Translations under genes and position numbers: made by a program
In this document: piece after piece, positions 7,645 through 15,890 of the stretch
Position numbering within the stretch: position 1 is the first letter of the stretch
How the letters are laid out: every line of letters starts with the position of its first letter
From: Bacteroides sp.
Lineage (GTDB): Bacteria > Bacteroidota > Bacteroidia > Bacteroidales > UBA7960
Direction of reading: 5' to 3'
DNA: 35,078 nt
NCBI GenBank assembly: GCA_036351255.1
Contig: JAZBOS010000113.1
Location: forward strand, 1 to 35,078
The notes under the pieces: model-generated
The model's database searches: none
Told to the model about the DNA's origin: nothing
The model's input: only the letters and a program-made list of their open reading frames with translations

Positions 7645-8067
7645 ATGGGTATTCTGCCGTTACATATTCTGTTGTTTGGCATCAGCGGGGGTGAGATTCT
7701 CATCATCCTGCTGGCGGTGCTGGTTCTTTTTGGTCCGAAGAAGATTCCGGAGATTGCGCGCATGCTTGGCCGGGGCATTAACGAGGTGAAGAAGGTTCAG
7801 CGCGAGATTAATACAGAAATCCATCGCTATTCGGCCGATATCGAGCAGGAGGCTCGTAAGGTGCAGCATAGCATTGATAAGATGAAAAAGGACCTCAGGG
7901 AAAACGCAGAAGTGTCCACTGAAGAACGACCTGGTGATTCACGAGCAGGGGAGGAAGGAGAATCTTCGCCTAAGGCGGATGCGCCCGGGGAAACAGCGCC
8001 CGGGGACCCAGAAGAGGCAGACGAGCTGCCTTTTCCTTATAATAAGAAAACGGGTGATGGCCCCTGA
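7645..8067 (+). CDS. tatA: Twin-arginine translocase subunit TatA/TatB-like
   Basis: This 140-residue protein has one N-terminal membrane helix (about residues 13-29), then the hinge LFGPKKIPEIARMLGRGINEVKK, which carries the FG and the amphipathic helix typical of TatA/TatB. The rest is a charged helix (residues 45-90) and a Pro/Glu/Asp-rich, probably disordered tail (from about 95). It would oligomerise in the inner membrane to move folded proteins with twin-arginine signals. The long charged tail is more TatB-like, but Bacteroidota usually use one TatA-type protein for both roles. No tatC is in the window. Confidence 0.85.
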   Translation: MGILPLHILLFGISGGEILIILLAVLVLFGPKKIPEIARMLGRGINEVKKVQREINTEIHRYSADIEQEARKVQHSIDKMKKDLRENAEVSTEERPGDSRAGEEGESSPKADAPGETAPGDPEEADELPFPYNKKTGDGP

Positions 8068-8097
8068 TGTTTTGTCTGGGAGGCCAGGAGCTTTACA

Positions 8098-8125
8098 ATT
8101 TAAACCGTCCTTTTTCGTTTTAAAT
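8098..8125. repeat. Short imperfect inverted repeat
   Basis: ATTTAAACCG (8098-8107) and CGTTTTAAAT (8116-8125) are inverted repeats with one mismatch and an 8-base spacer. The inner CG steps are separated by 8 bases, as at the centre of the phased palindromes, but the arms do not keep the 11-base unit. It lies between tatA and the OmpA-like gene. Confidence 0.4.
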
Positions 8126-8167
8126 GATTAAGAAACCGGATTTTTCATAACAGCCATTGACAATAAC

Positions 8168-10291
8168 ATGGTGTCAGCAAAAAGAATTCTTTTCCTTTCC
8201 TTTTTCATTTTTTTTATGGCTTTTTCACCGGAGGCTGTGGGCCAAGAGCGGCGGATAGCGCGTGCTGATCAGGCATTTGAGCTGCATCAGTATGCAGAAG
8301 CCATCCGGCTTTATCGCCGGGCCTATAACCGGGTCAGGCGCAAGGACCGTACCGAGGCTGGGCGCATCAGCTTCAATACCGGGGTAGCCTATATGCGCAG
8401 CAACGATCCACGGCGTGCTGAGATGCAGTTTAAGCGGGCCATACGCATGAATTTTCGCGAGCCCGAGGTGTATCTTTACCTGGCTGATGCCCTGGTAAAC
8501 AATCAAAAATTTGATGAGGCTGCCGCCAATTATTACAAGTTTATGGAAGTGCTCCCCGACGACTGGCGGGGACCACGCGGACTGGAGACCATCGAGCTTT
8601 CGAAGCAGTATGCCGAGCAGTTGACTCCTTATGAAGTGGAAAGTGTAAGGGTTTTCAACTCACGAGAGGACGATTTTACATCTTCCTGGGGTGATCATTT
8701 GGGAACTGTGCTGATTTTTGCTTCAAGCCGCGACGATGCCCTTGGTGATGATACCGACCCTTGGTATGGGAGGAAGCATACCTCCTTGTTTGTTTCCTAT
8801 CTTGACCGCGAAGGGAATTGGAGCACACCCGAACTTTTGGATGAGGGTCCCATTAATACGGAATTTAATGAAGGGGCCCCGGCTATCAATAGCAGCGCTA
8901 CAGAGCTGTTTTTTACGCGCTGCCTGCCCAGTCCCGATATTGAGATGGGCTGCCGGATTTTTGTGTCGCAGCGGCAGGGGGCCACCTGGGGAGAAGCCAG
9001 TGAGGTTAAACTGGTCAACGACAGTACCCTGACGGTAGGTCATCCCGCCATCAGCTCAGATGAATTGACCTTATATTTTGTCTCAGATATGCCAGGAGGC
9101 CTTGGTGGAAGGGATATCTGGTTTGCCCGGCGAAGGGCTCCCGGGGATGAATTCGGGCCGGCCCAAAATATGGGTGAACCCATCAATACCCCCGGCAACG
9201 AGATGTTCCCTTACGTGCACGAGGATGGTAGCTTGTATTTTGCTTCCGACGGACATGCCGGGATGGGGGGGCTCGACCTCTTTTATTCTGAGCGAACCCC
9301 CGAGGGCTGGGCGAAGCCAGAAAATATGGGAGCCCCTGTAAATAGCCCTATGGATGATTTTGGAATGTTGTTCAAGCCAGGCCTCAAACAGGGATTTTTC
9401 AGCAGCAACCGCAGGGGGGCAAGGGGCTATGATATCCATTCCTTTTACCTGGCCCCGGTTGAATTTACCCTAAGTGGTATCGTTAAAGATGACAGCACCC
9501 AAGCCGTTCTGCCTGACGTAATCATACAACTGGTGGGCTCGGATGGGAGCCTGGTGCAGCGTGAAACCAGCGACGAAGGGGTTTATCAGTTTGGAAAAGA
9601 ATTCCTGAAAGAGCATACTTCGTATGAGATTCTGGCCAGCAAAAACAAATACTTTTCTTTCCGCACACACCTGAGCACGGAAGAATATACCCGAAGCGAA
9701 GATTTTGTCATTGATATCGATATGGAGGCTCTTCCAGTGACGCCCATTGCACTGCCCGAGATCCTTTACGACTTTGGCCGTTGGGAGCTTTTGCCACAGT
9801 TCCGCGATTCGCTCAATGGGCTGGTGCAGACACTGAACGACAATCCGCAACTGGTTATTGAACTGGCTTCGCATACCGATAGTCGGGGTACGGAGACCAG
9901 CAACGATACCCTTTCTCAGCGCCGCGCCCAGTCGGTGGTTGAGTACCTCATTGAGCAGGGTATTGACCCGGCTAGGCTGGAAGCCCGCGGCTACGGTGAA
10001 CGCAGGCCAAGAACCCTGACAAGGACCGTTACCCGTGACGGCACCACTTTCAGGGCTGGAGTAACCCTAACCGAAGATTATATCAACCGGTTGAGCACCG
10101 AACGCATGCGCGAAGCGGCCCACGCCCTGAACCGGCGTACCGAATTCCGCATCCTGCGCGATGACTTTAAACCCTCGGATGACCCCGGCCAGCAGGGACC
10201 TGTCAGAATTGATATCATAAACCAGCCTGACAAAGACCCACCGGATGAACCGCAAGAACCGCAAGGGAACACAGAAAGGGAAAGACGGTAA
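8168..10291 (+). CDS. OmpA-family protein with TPR, PD40 propeller and regulatory domain (PorE-like)
   Basis: This 707-residue envelope protein starts with a signal peptide (residues 1-25, ending AVGQ). TPR-like helices follow (about 28-150), with repeats such as AFELHQYAEAIRLYRRAYN. A PD40/WD40-like beta-propeller spans about 180-425, with repeated LYFVSD / LYFASDG blades. A carboxypeptidase-regulatory-like fold lies at about 430-515. The C-terminal OmpA domain begins near 527; it contains LASHTDSRGT and LSQRRAQSVVEYL with the peptidoglycan-binding Asp and Arg, then GYGERRP. This domain order is that of PorE, an outer-membrane, peptidoglycan-linked part of the type IX secretion system, but paralogues with other roles share it. 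Its neighbours do not include other Por genes. Confidence 0.8.
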   Translation: MVSAKRILFLSFFIFFMAFSPEAVGQERRIARADQAFELHQYAEAIRLYRRAYNRVRRKDRTEAGRISFNTGVAYMRSNDPRRAEMQFKRAIRMNFREPEVYLYLADALVNNQKFDEAAANYYKFMEVLPDDWRGPRGLETIELSKQYAEQLTPYEVESVRVFNSREDDFTSSWGDHLGTVLIFASSRDDALGDDTDPWYGRKHTSLFVSYLDREGNWSTPELLDEGPINTEFNEGAPAINSSATELFFTRCLPSPDIEMGCRIFVSQRQGATWGEASEVKLVNDSTLTVGHPAISSDELTLYFVSDMPGGLGGRDIWFARRRAPGDEFGPAQNMGEPINTPGNEMFPYVHEDGSLYFASDGHAGMGGLDLFYSERTPEGWAKPENMGAPVNSPMDDFGMLFKPGLKQGFFSSNRRGARGYDIHSFYLAPVEFTLSGIVKDDSTQAVLPDVIIQLVGSDGSLVQRETSDEGVYQFGKEFLKEHTSYEILASKNKYFSFRTHLSTEEYTRSEDFVIDIDMEALPVTPIALPEILYDFGRWELLPQFRDSLNGLVQTLNDNPQLVIELASHTDSRGTETSNDTLSQRRAQSVVEYLIEQGIDPARLEARGYGERRPRTLTRTVTRDGTTFRAGVTLTEDYINRLSTERMREAAHALNRRTEFRILRDDFKPSDDPGQQGPVRIDIINQPDKDPPDEPQEPQGNTERERR

Positions 10292-10298
10292 AAAGAGA

Positions 10299-10310
10299 TC
10301 CGTTAACGGA
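10299..10310. repeat. 12-base perfect palindrome before purM
   Basis: TCCGTTAACGGA is a perfect palindrome between the OmpA-like gene and purM, 27 bases before the purM ATG. It may be an operator half-site pair or chance. Confidence 0.35.
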
Positions 10311-10337
10311 ATGTTATCAAAGTAAGTGCGCAGCGAG

Positions 10338-11510
10338 ATGAGTGGACAGCAGAAATACAACCAGCGAGGGGTCTCGGCATCGAAAGAAGACGTTCACAGT
10401 GCAATAAGTAAACTGGATAAGGGTTTGTTTCCCCAGGCCTTTTGCAAGGTGGTTCCCGATTACCTGGGGGGAGACCCTCTTTATTGCAACATTATGCACG
10501 CCGACGGGGCCGGGACCAAGTCGTCCCTGGCTTACCTTTACTGGAAAGAAACCGGCGACCTGTCGGTTTGGGAAGGCATTGCCCAGGATGCCGTGGTAAT
10601 GAACCTCGACGACCTTTTGTGTGTGGGTGCTAACGATAAGCTCCTGGTTTCATCTACCATTGGCCGCAATAAAAAACTTATTCCCGCCGAGGTGATCGCT
10701 GCCATTATTAATGGCACAGAGGCCTTTTTGGAGAATATGCGCAGCCAGGGGATTGAAATGGTGCTGACCGGTGGAGAGACCGCTGATGTGGGCGATTTGG
10801 TGAAGACAGTAATAGTTGATTCGACGGTTACAGCCCGTATGCCCCGCGCTTCGGTGATTACCAATGAAAAGATCGCTCCCGGTAACGTGATAGTAGGGCT
10901 GGCCTCTTATGGACAGACTACTTACGAAGACGCATACAACGGTGGGATGGGCAGCAACGGGCTGACTTCAGCCCGTCACGATGTTTTCTCTTCGGTATAC
11001 GCCAAGAAATATCCGGAAAGCTATGACAATTCGCTGGACCATGGGGTAGTCTATTCGGGCCAGTGCCTGCTGACGGATGCAGTGGAAGGTTCCCCCTTGG
11101 ATGCAGGGAAACTGGTGCTTTCGCCTACGCGCACCTATGCACCGGTGGTTAAGGCTATCTTCTCGGAGTTGAAGGGAGCCATCCACGGCATGGTGCACTG
11201 CAGCGGGGGAGGGCAGACCAAAGTGCTGCACTTCGTCGACCGCCTGCACATGGTGAAAGATAACCTCTTCCCAATACCGCCCCTGTTCAGGCTTATCCGC
11301 GAGCAGTCAGGCACTCCCCTGAAGGAGATGTACCAGGTGTTTAATATGGGCCACCGAATGGAGTTGTATGTGGAAGAGGGAAGGGCTGCCGAGATTATCG
11401 CCATTGCTTCAGAATTCAACCTGGAAGCCAGGATCATAGGGCATTGCGAGGCAGCTCCTGAGAAGAAACTAACCATCACTACTGCCGAAGGCTCTTTTGT
11501 TTATCCCTGA
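10338..11510 (+). CDS. purM: Phosphoribosylformylglycinamidine cyclo-ligase (AIR synthase)
   Basis: This 390-residue enzyme makes aminoimidazole ribonucleotide in purine synthesis using ATP. The start MSGQQKYNQRGVSASKEDV matches the Bacteroidota form, and a GTG start 12 bases upstream is less likely. Conserved segments include IMHADGAGTKSSLAYLYW (near 45), AQDAVVMNLDDLLCVGA (near 75), VLTGGETADVGD (near 145) and NGLTSARHDVF (near 212). The protein is longer than the roughly 345-residue proteobacterial enzyme, as is usual in this phylum. It lies 46 bases after the OmpA-like gene and 53 bases before prfA, which has its own -7 element. Confidence 0.95.
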   Translation: MSGQQKYNQRGVSASKEDVHSAISKLDKGLFPQAFCKVVPDYLGGDPLYCNIMHADGAGTKSSLAYLYWKETGDLSVWEGIAQDAVVMNLDDLLCVGANDKLLVSSTIGRNKKLIPAEVIAAIINGTEAFLENMRSQGIEMVLTGGETADVGDLVKTVIVDSTVTARMPRASVITNEKIAPGNVIVGLASYGQTTYEDAYNGGMGSNGLTSARHDVFSSVYAKKYPESYDNSLDHGVVYSGQCLLTDAVEGSPLDAGKLVLSPTRTYAPVVKAIFSELKGAIHGMVHCSGGGQTKVLHFVDRLHMVKDNLFPIPPLFRLIREQSGTPLKEMYQVFNMGHRMELYVEEGRAAEIIAIASEFNLEARIIGHCEAAPEKKLTITTAEGSFVYP

Positions 11511-11533
11511 TTTTTATTGCAGGCGATTTTTCG

Positions 11534-11541
11534 TAACTTTG
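11534..11541 (+). promoter_or_regulatory. Candidate -7 element of prfA
   Basis: TAACTTTG is a full match to the -7 consensus, 22 bases before the prfA ATG. The -33 region is only T-rich (11511-11515), so the promoter may be weak or may rely on the -7 box. Confidence 0.5.
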
Positions 11542-11563
11542 CAAGCTTAAATTTTAACCCTGC

Positions 11564-12640
11564 ATGCTGTTAGAGAAATTACACGCCATCAACGAACGCT
11601 ACGAGGAGGTGGGGCGGTTGATCACTGATCCCGACATCGTCACCGATATGAAGCGTTATATCGCCCTCAACAAGGAATATAAAGACCTGGGGCCTATCAT
11701 TGCCGCTTACAAGGAATACAAGAACATCCTCGATAATATTGAATCGACCAGGGAAATCCTGAACAAGGAGAAAGACCCTGAGTTCAGGGAAATGGCCAAG
11801 CTTGAGATGGATGAACTGCTTGAGCGTGAGGAAAAACTGGAGGAAGACATACGCTTCCTGCTGATTCCTGCCGACCCACAGGATGAGAAGAATGCCATTG
11901 TGGAGATCCGTGCAGGTACCGGTGGGGATGAAGCAGCAATTTTTGCGGGTGACCTCTACAGGATGTACCTGAAGTTTGCCGAGTCGAAAGGCTGGAAGAC
12001 TGAGCTTGTGGATATGAACGAAGGCACTTCGGGCGGCTTCAAAGAAGTTATATTTAATGTTACGGGCGAAGGTGTTTACGGCATCCTGAAGTATGAGTCG
12101 GGGGTGCATCGCGTGCAGCGGGTGCCCCAGACCGAGACCCAGGGCCGGGTGCACACCTCTGCTTCCACAGTGGCTGTGTTGCCCGAAGCAGATGAGTTCG
12201 ACATAGAACTCAAGCAAAGCGACATCCGCAAGGATACCTTTTGTTCATCTGGGCCAGGGGGGCAGTCGGTCAACACCACTTACTCCGCCGTTAGACTTAC
12301 CCACGTTCCCACGGGCATCGTGGTCTCTATTCAGGACCAGAAGTCGCAGATCAAAAACCTTGAAAAGGCTATGAGCGTATTGCGCACCAGGCTTTATGAT
12401 TTGGAATATAAGAAATACCTCGACGAGATTTCGTCTAAACGGAAGACAATGGTTTCTACGGGCGACCGCTCAGCCAAGATCCGCACGTATAATTATCCAC
12501 AGGGCCGTATGACCGACCACCGAATCGGGCTGACGCTTTATAACCTGGCCTCCGTTATGGATGGCGATATCCAGGAGATTATCGATGCCCTTCAGGTAGC
12601 AGAAAATGCTGAGAAACTGAAGGAAGGCGTGGTTACTTAA
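11564..12640 (+). CDS. prfA: Peptide chain release factor 1
   Basis: This 358-residue factor reads UAA and UAG stops and releases the peptide. The catalytic GGQ (residues 232-234) sits in [20 protein letters not shown], whose glutamine is normally methylated. The codon-reading P-x-T motif is PQT in [18 protein letters not shown], close to the PAT/PVT of other RF1 proteins. The N-terminal coiled helices (residues 1-100) and the [14 protein letters not shown] segment near 308 are as expected. Length matches the family. It ends 12 bases before pyrF, so the two are probably cotranscribed. Confidence 0.97.
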   Translation: MLLEKLHAINERYEEVGRLITDPDIVTDMKRYIALNKEYKDLGPIIAAYKEYKNILDNIESTREILNKEKDPEFREMAKLEMDELLEREEKLEEDIRFLLIPADPQDEKNAIVEIRAGTGGDEAAIFAGDLYRMYLKFAESKGWKTELVDMNEGTSGGFKEVIFNVTGEGVYGILKYESGVHRVQRVPQTETQGRVHTSASTVAVLPEADEFDIELKQSDIRKDTFCSSGPGGQSVNTTYSAVRLTHVPTGIVVSIQDQKSQIKNLEKAMSVLRTRLYDLEYKKYLDEISSKRKTMVSTGDRSAKIRTYNYPQGRMTDHRIGLTLYNLASVMDGDIQEIIDALQVAENAEKLKEGVVT

Positions 12641-12652
12641 TCCCATACTACA

Positions 12653-13528
12653 ATGAACCGGCAGGAACTTATCAAGCTCATCAGAGAAAAGAAATCCTAC
12701 CTCTGCGTAGGCCTTGACAGTGATTTGGAAAAAATTCCGGACTGGCTCAGGGAAGAGCATGATGACCCGGTGTATGAGTTTAATCGCAGGATCATCGATG
12801 CAACCATCGATCTGGCAGTGGCCTATAAGCCCAACCTCGCCTTCTATGAAAGCAGGGGCAGTGAAGGCTGGCGAAGCCTTGAGAAAACGATGGAATACCT
12901 GAGGAAACATCCTGGTGGGCCAGTATTTACCATTGCTGATGCCAAGCGCGGAGATATCGGCAACTCGGCCGAACAGTATGCAAAAGCATTCCTTGAACGC
13001 CTTGATTTTGATTCGGTTACTGTCAATCCCTATATGGGGCAGGACACCCTTCGGCCTTTTTTGACAAGGCCGGGTAAATGGGCTATCGTGCTGGCCCTGA
13101 CCAGCAACCCGGGCGCACGCGACTTCCAGTTGTGGCAACCTCAGCTTCCGATGTTGCTTGAGCGTATGGGCATCAAAACCGAACAGTGGAAGCGTTTTTT
13201 TGAGCTTATCATAGAACAATGCCAGCAATGGGGGACCCCTGAAAACCTGATGTTTGTGATGGGCGCTACCCGTCCCGAAATGCTTCAGGACATCCGGCAA
13301 GTTGCACCCTCGCATTTCTTCCTTGTGCCTGGTGTCGGTGCTCAGGGTGGAAGTCTTCAGGATGTGTCGCGTATGGCAATGAATAATGATTGTGGTATTT
13401 TGGTGAATGTATCAAGAAATATAATTTTTGCTTCCACAGGAAAGAACTTCGACGAAAAGGCTCGTGAAGCAGCCCTTGGTTACCAAAAACAAATGGAGTT
13501 TCTGCTCAGTGAAAAGCAAATAATTTGA
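12653..13528 (+). CDS. pyrF: Orotidine 5'-phosphate decarboxylase
   Basis: This 291-residue enzyme decarboxylates OMP to UMP, the last step of de novo UMP synthesis. The catalytic segment TIADAKRGDIGNSAEQYA contains Asp96, Lys98 and Asp101, the charged network of the family. The N-terminus YLCVGLDSDLEKIP and the C-terminal PGVGAQGG phosphate loop (near 225) are also present. Its length is that of the longer subfamily 2, common in Bacteroidota and Actinobacteria, rather than the 230-residue E. coli type. It follows prfA closely and ends at a clear terminator. Confidence 0.95.
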   Translation: MNRQELIKLIREKKSYLCVGLDSDLEKIPDWLREEHDDPVYEFNRRIIDATIDLAVAYKPNLAFYESRGSEGWRSLEKTMEYLRKHPGGPVFTIADAKRGDIGNSAEQYAKAFLERLDFDSVTVNPYMGQDTLRPFLTRPGKWAIVLALTSNPGARDFQLWQPQLPMLLERMGIKTEQWKRFFELIIEQCQQWGTPENLMFVMGATRPEMLQDIRQVAPSHFFLVPGVGAQGGSLQDVSRMAMNNDCGILVNVSRNIIFASTGKNFDEKAREAALGYQKQMEFLLSEKQII

Positions 13529-13548
13529 TGTAAAAAAACTTTCTTTTT

Positions 13549-13572
13549 CCCCCGACAAGGGGGATTTTTTTT
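13549..13572 (+). terminator. Intrinsic terminator after pyrF
   Basis: CCCCC (13549-13553) pairs with GGGGG (13559-13563) across GACAA and is followed by A and eight Ts (13565-13572). Confidence 0.85.
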
Positions 13573-13628
13573 ATGTAGTTTTGTTGAATTTGGTATCTAA
13601 ATTAAATCAGAAGTTTAGCATTGTTTTA

Positions 13629-13693
13629 CCTGTTTGAAGCCTGCAAATGCAGAACCTGAGATTTTGAACCTGAAACCTTGCACCTGGCACTAA
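13629..13693. repeat. Degenerate CCTG-centred tandem repeat
   Basis: CCTG recurs at 13629, 13640, 13655, 13669 and 13683, with the last three in 14-base units (GAACCTGAGATTTT, GAACCTGAAACCTT, GCACCTGGCACTAA). It lies in the leader of the S46 peptidase gene. It looks like decayed tandem duplication. Confidence 0.4.
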
Positions 13694-13730
13694 CTATTCA
13701 TCATTCATAAATCATCAATCAAATAAACTT

Positions 13731-15890
13731 ATGTTTAAAAGAATTCTTGTTTTAGCTTTTGTGCTTTCCATTCAACTTCAGGGTTTTGCAACGGAGGGCA
13801 TGTGGTTGCCTGTGCTGATAGGCAATAACATTGAGACGATGCAGCAAATGGGTCTTCAGCTTTCGGCCAGTGACCTCTATAATGAAAACGGGCCAAGCCT
13901 GAAGGACGGCATTGTGCGGTTTGGTCGTGGATGCACGGGTGCTTTCCTTTCTCCCGAGGGCTTGCTGATCACCAACCACCATTGCGGTCTGGGGCAAATT
14001 CAGCGTCACAGCAGTGTGGAGAACGACTACCTGACTCACGGATTTTGGGCGAAAAGCATGGAGGAAGAATTGCCCAATCCCGGCCTGACCATTACCTTGC
14101 TCGTTCGAATGGAGGATGTTACAGATCAAATAATTCCGAAACTCCGTGAGGGGATGACAGAAGAGGAAAGGGCTACAGCGGTTTCACAGCTCACCCGTGA
14201 GATTGCCAATGCGGCTGCTGAGGACGGTAAGTACGAAACCCAGGTCGCTCCATTTTATTACGGCAACGAATATTTCCTCTTTGTTTACCAGGTTTACCGC
14301 GACGTCCGCCTGGTAGGTGCCCCACCTGAGTCGATTGGCAGCTTTGGCGGCGATGAGGATAACTGGATGTGGCCACGCCACACCGGCGACTTTTCCTTGT
14401 TCAGGGTATATGCCAATGCTGACAATGAGCCGGCTGACTTTAGCCCTGATAACAAGCCCTACCGCCCGGAACATTATTTCCCCGTATCGAACCGGGGGGT
14501 AAGGCAGGACGACTTCACCCTGGTGTATGGCTTCCCAGGCCGTACCTCTCAGTACCTTACATCCGATGCCGTTAAATATATTCTTGAGAAGCAGAACCCC
14601 GTTTCCATTGACCTTAGGACACGTACCCTGGATATCTATAGCCAGGAGATGGATGCAAGTGATAAAATCAGGATTCAATATACCGCAAAGCATTCCGGGG
14701 TATCAAACGCTTGGAAGCGCTGGCAGGGTGAGATACGAGGACTGGAACGCCTGGATGCGGTGGAAAGAAAAACAGAACTAGAGGAGGAATTTGCACAATG
14801 GGCTTCCAGGCCTGAAAACGCTGGCCGCTATGCCGGGTTGCTCAATGCCTTTGAAACCCTCTACCAGGAATTGAATCCTTTCCGCTATGCAACTATACTT
14901 TACAATGAAGCAGGCAGGAGAATTGAACTCGTCCGCTTTGCCCAGGGCTTTGATGAACTGGTGAAGAAGAGTAAGGAAAGCAATGCAGATACTGAAGAAA
15001 TTGCAAATCTAGTGGAACGCCTGAAGGCAATGACTTCGGCCTTCTTCAAGGATTACCACCAGGGTACAGACCAGCGTATTCTGACTGTTATGCTCGACCG
15101 TTACCTGGCGCTTGCCGAACAGCCTTTGGTTCCTCCGGTGCTGATGGATATCCGGCGACAGTATGGCACTGACCTGCAGAAATATGCTGACAGGCTTTTT
15201 TCGCGCTCCATCCTGGCTTCGGAAAGCAAGACTATGGATTTGCTGGATAACTATAAAGCCTCAGATTACCGCAAGCTGGAGAAAGACCCCGCCTTTGCGC
15301 TGGCCATGAGCTTGGCCAACTATCAGGAAGAAACGATAAGACCTGTGGAATCAAGCCTCAACAGTAAACTGGATAGCCTTTACCGCTTGTACACTGCAGG
15401 GCTGCGGGAGATGAGGCCTGAACAGAACTTTTTTCCCGATGCCAACAGTACGCTGAGGATCACCTACGGCAAGGTGGAAGGCTCCTATCCGCGCGATGCG
15501 GTTCAGTACCTGCACCATTCCACGGCTCAGGGAATCCTTGAAAAAAAAACAAATACGCAGGTGCCAGATTATCGCATCCCCGAAAGGCTAGATCAACTGA
15601 TCCGCCAGCGCGATTTTGCCCCCTACGACCACGATGGAGAACTCATCATTGACTTCCTGGCCAGCAACCATACCACAGGGGGCAATTCAGGAAGCCCTGT
15701 CCTTGATGGCAGCGGGGCCTTTATTGGCATCAACTTCGACCGCACCTGGGAGAGCACCATGAGCGACATCATGTTCGACCCTGAACAATGCCGTAGCATC
15801 ACTGCAAACAGCCAGTACATTCTCTGGGTCATCGATCGCTATGCAGGAATGAAGTACCTGCTTGATGAAATGGTGATTGTTAACGAATAG
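13731..15890 (+). CDS. S46 family dipeptidyl peptidase, DPP11-like (Asp/Glu-specific)
   Basis: This 719-residue serine exopeptidase removes dipeptides from the N-terminus of peptides in the periplasm. A signal peptide covers residues 1-20 (ending GFA). The catalytic His lies in LLITNHHCG (83/84), the Asp in PRHTGDFSLFRVY (220), and the Ser in GGNSGSPVLDG (653). Eighteen residues after the Ser is Arg671 in NFDRTWES. In the studied enzymes an Arg here (673 in Porphyromonas DPP11) selects Asp/Glu at the second position, while DPP7 has Gly. I therefore infer an acidic-residue specificity. The gene follows the pyrF terminator; a -7-like TAGTTTTG at 13576-13583 may start it, giving a leader of about 140 bases. 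Its stop abuts the stop of the next, convergent gene. Confidence 0.9.
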   Translation: MFKRILVLAFVLSIQLQGFATEGMWLPVLIGNNIETMQQMGLQLSASDLYNENGPSLKDGIVRFGRGCTGAFLSPEGLLITNHHCGLGQIQRHSSVENDYLTHGFWAKSMEEELPNPGLTITLLVRMEDVTDQIIPKLREGMTEEERATAVSQLTREIANAAAEDGKYETQVAPFYYGNEYFLFVYQVYRDVRLVGAPPESIGSFGGDEDNWMWPRHTGDFSLFRVYANADNEPADFSPDNKPYRPEHYFPVSNRGVRQDDFTLVYGFPGRTSQYLTSDAVKYILEKQNPVSIDLRTRTLDIYSQEMDASDKIRIQYTAKHSGVSNAWKRWQGEIRGLERLDAVERKTELEEEFAQWASRPENAGRYAGLLNAFETLYQELNPFRYATILYNEAGRRIELVRFAQGFDELVKKSKESNADTEEIANLVERLKAMTSAFFKDYHQGTDQRILTVMLDRYLALAEQPLVPPVLMDIRRQYGTDLQKYADRLFSRSILASESKTMDLLDNYKASDYRKLEKDPAFALAMSLANYQEETIRPVESSLNSKLDSLYRLYTAGLREMRPEQNFFPDANSTLRITYGKVEGSYPRDAVQYLHHSTAQGILEKKTNTQVPDYRIPERLDQLIRQRDFAPYDHDGELIIDFLASNHTTGGNSGSPVLDGSGAFIGINFDRTWESTMSDIMFDPEQCRSITANSQYILWVIDRYAGMKYLLDEMVIVNE

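Noticed and set aside
11579..12217. 212-codon reverse open frame opposite prfA
   Set aside because: Antisense shadow of prfA; His- and Leu-rich with no recognisable motif.
12470..13315. 281-codon reverse open frame opposite pyrF
   Set aside because: It lies antisense to a clear pyrF gene, has no domain, and its composition follows the complementary codons of pyrF.
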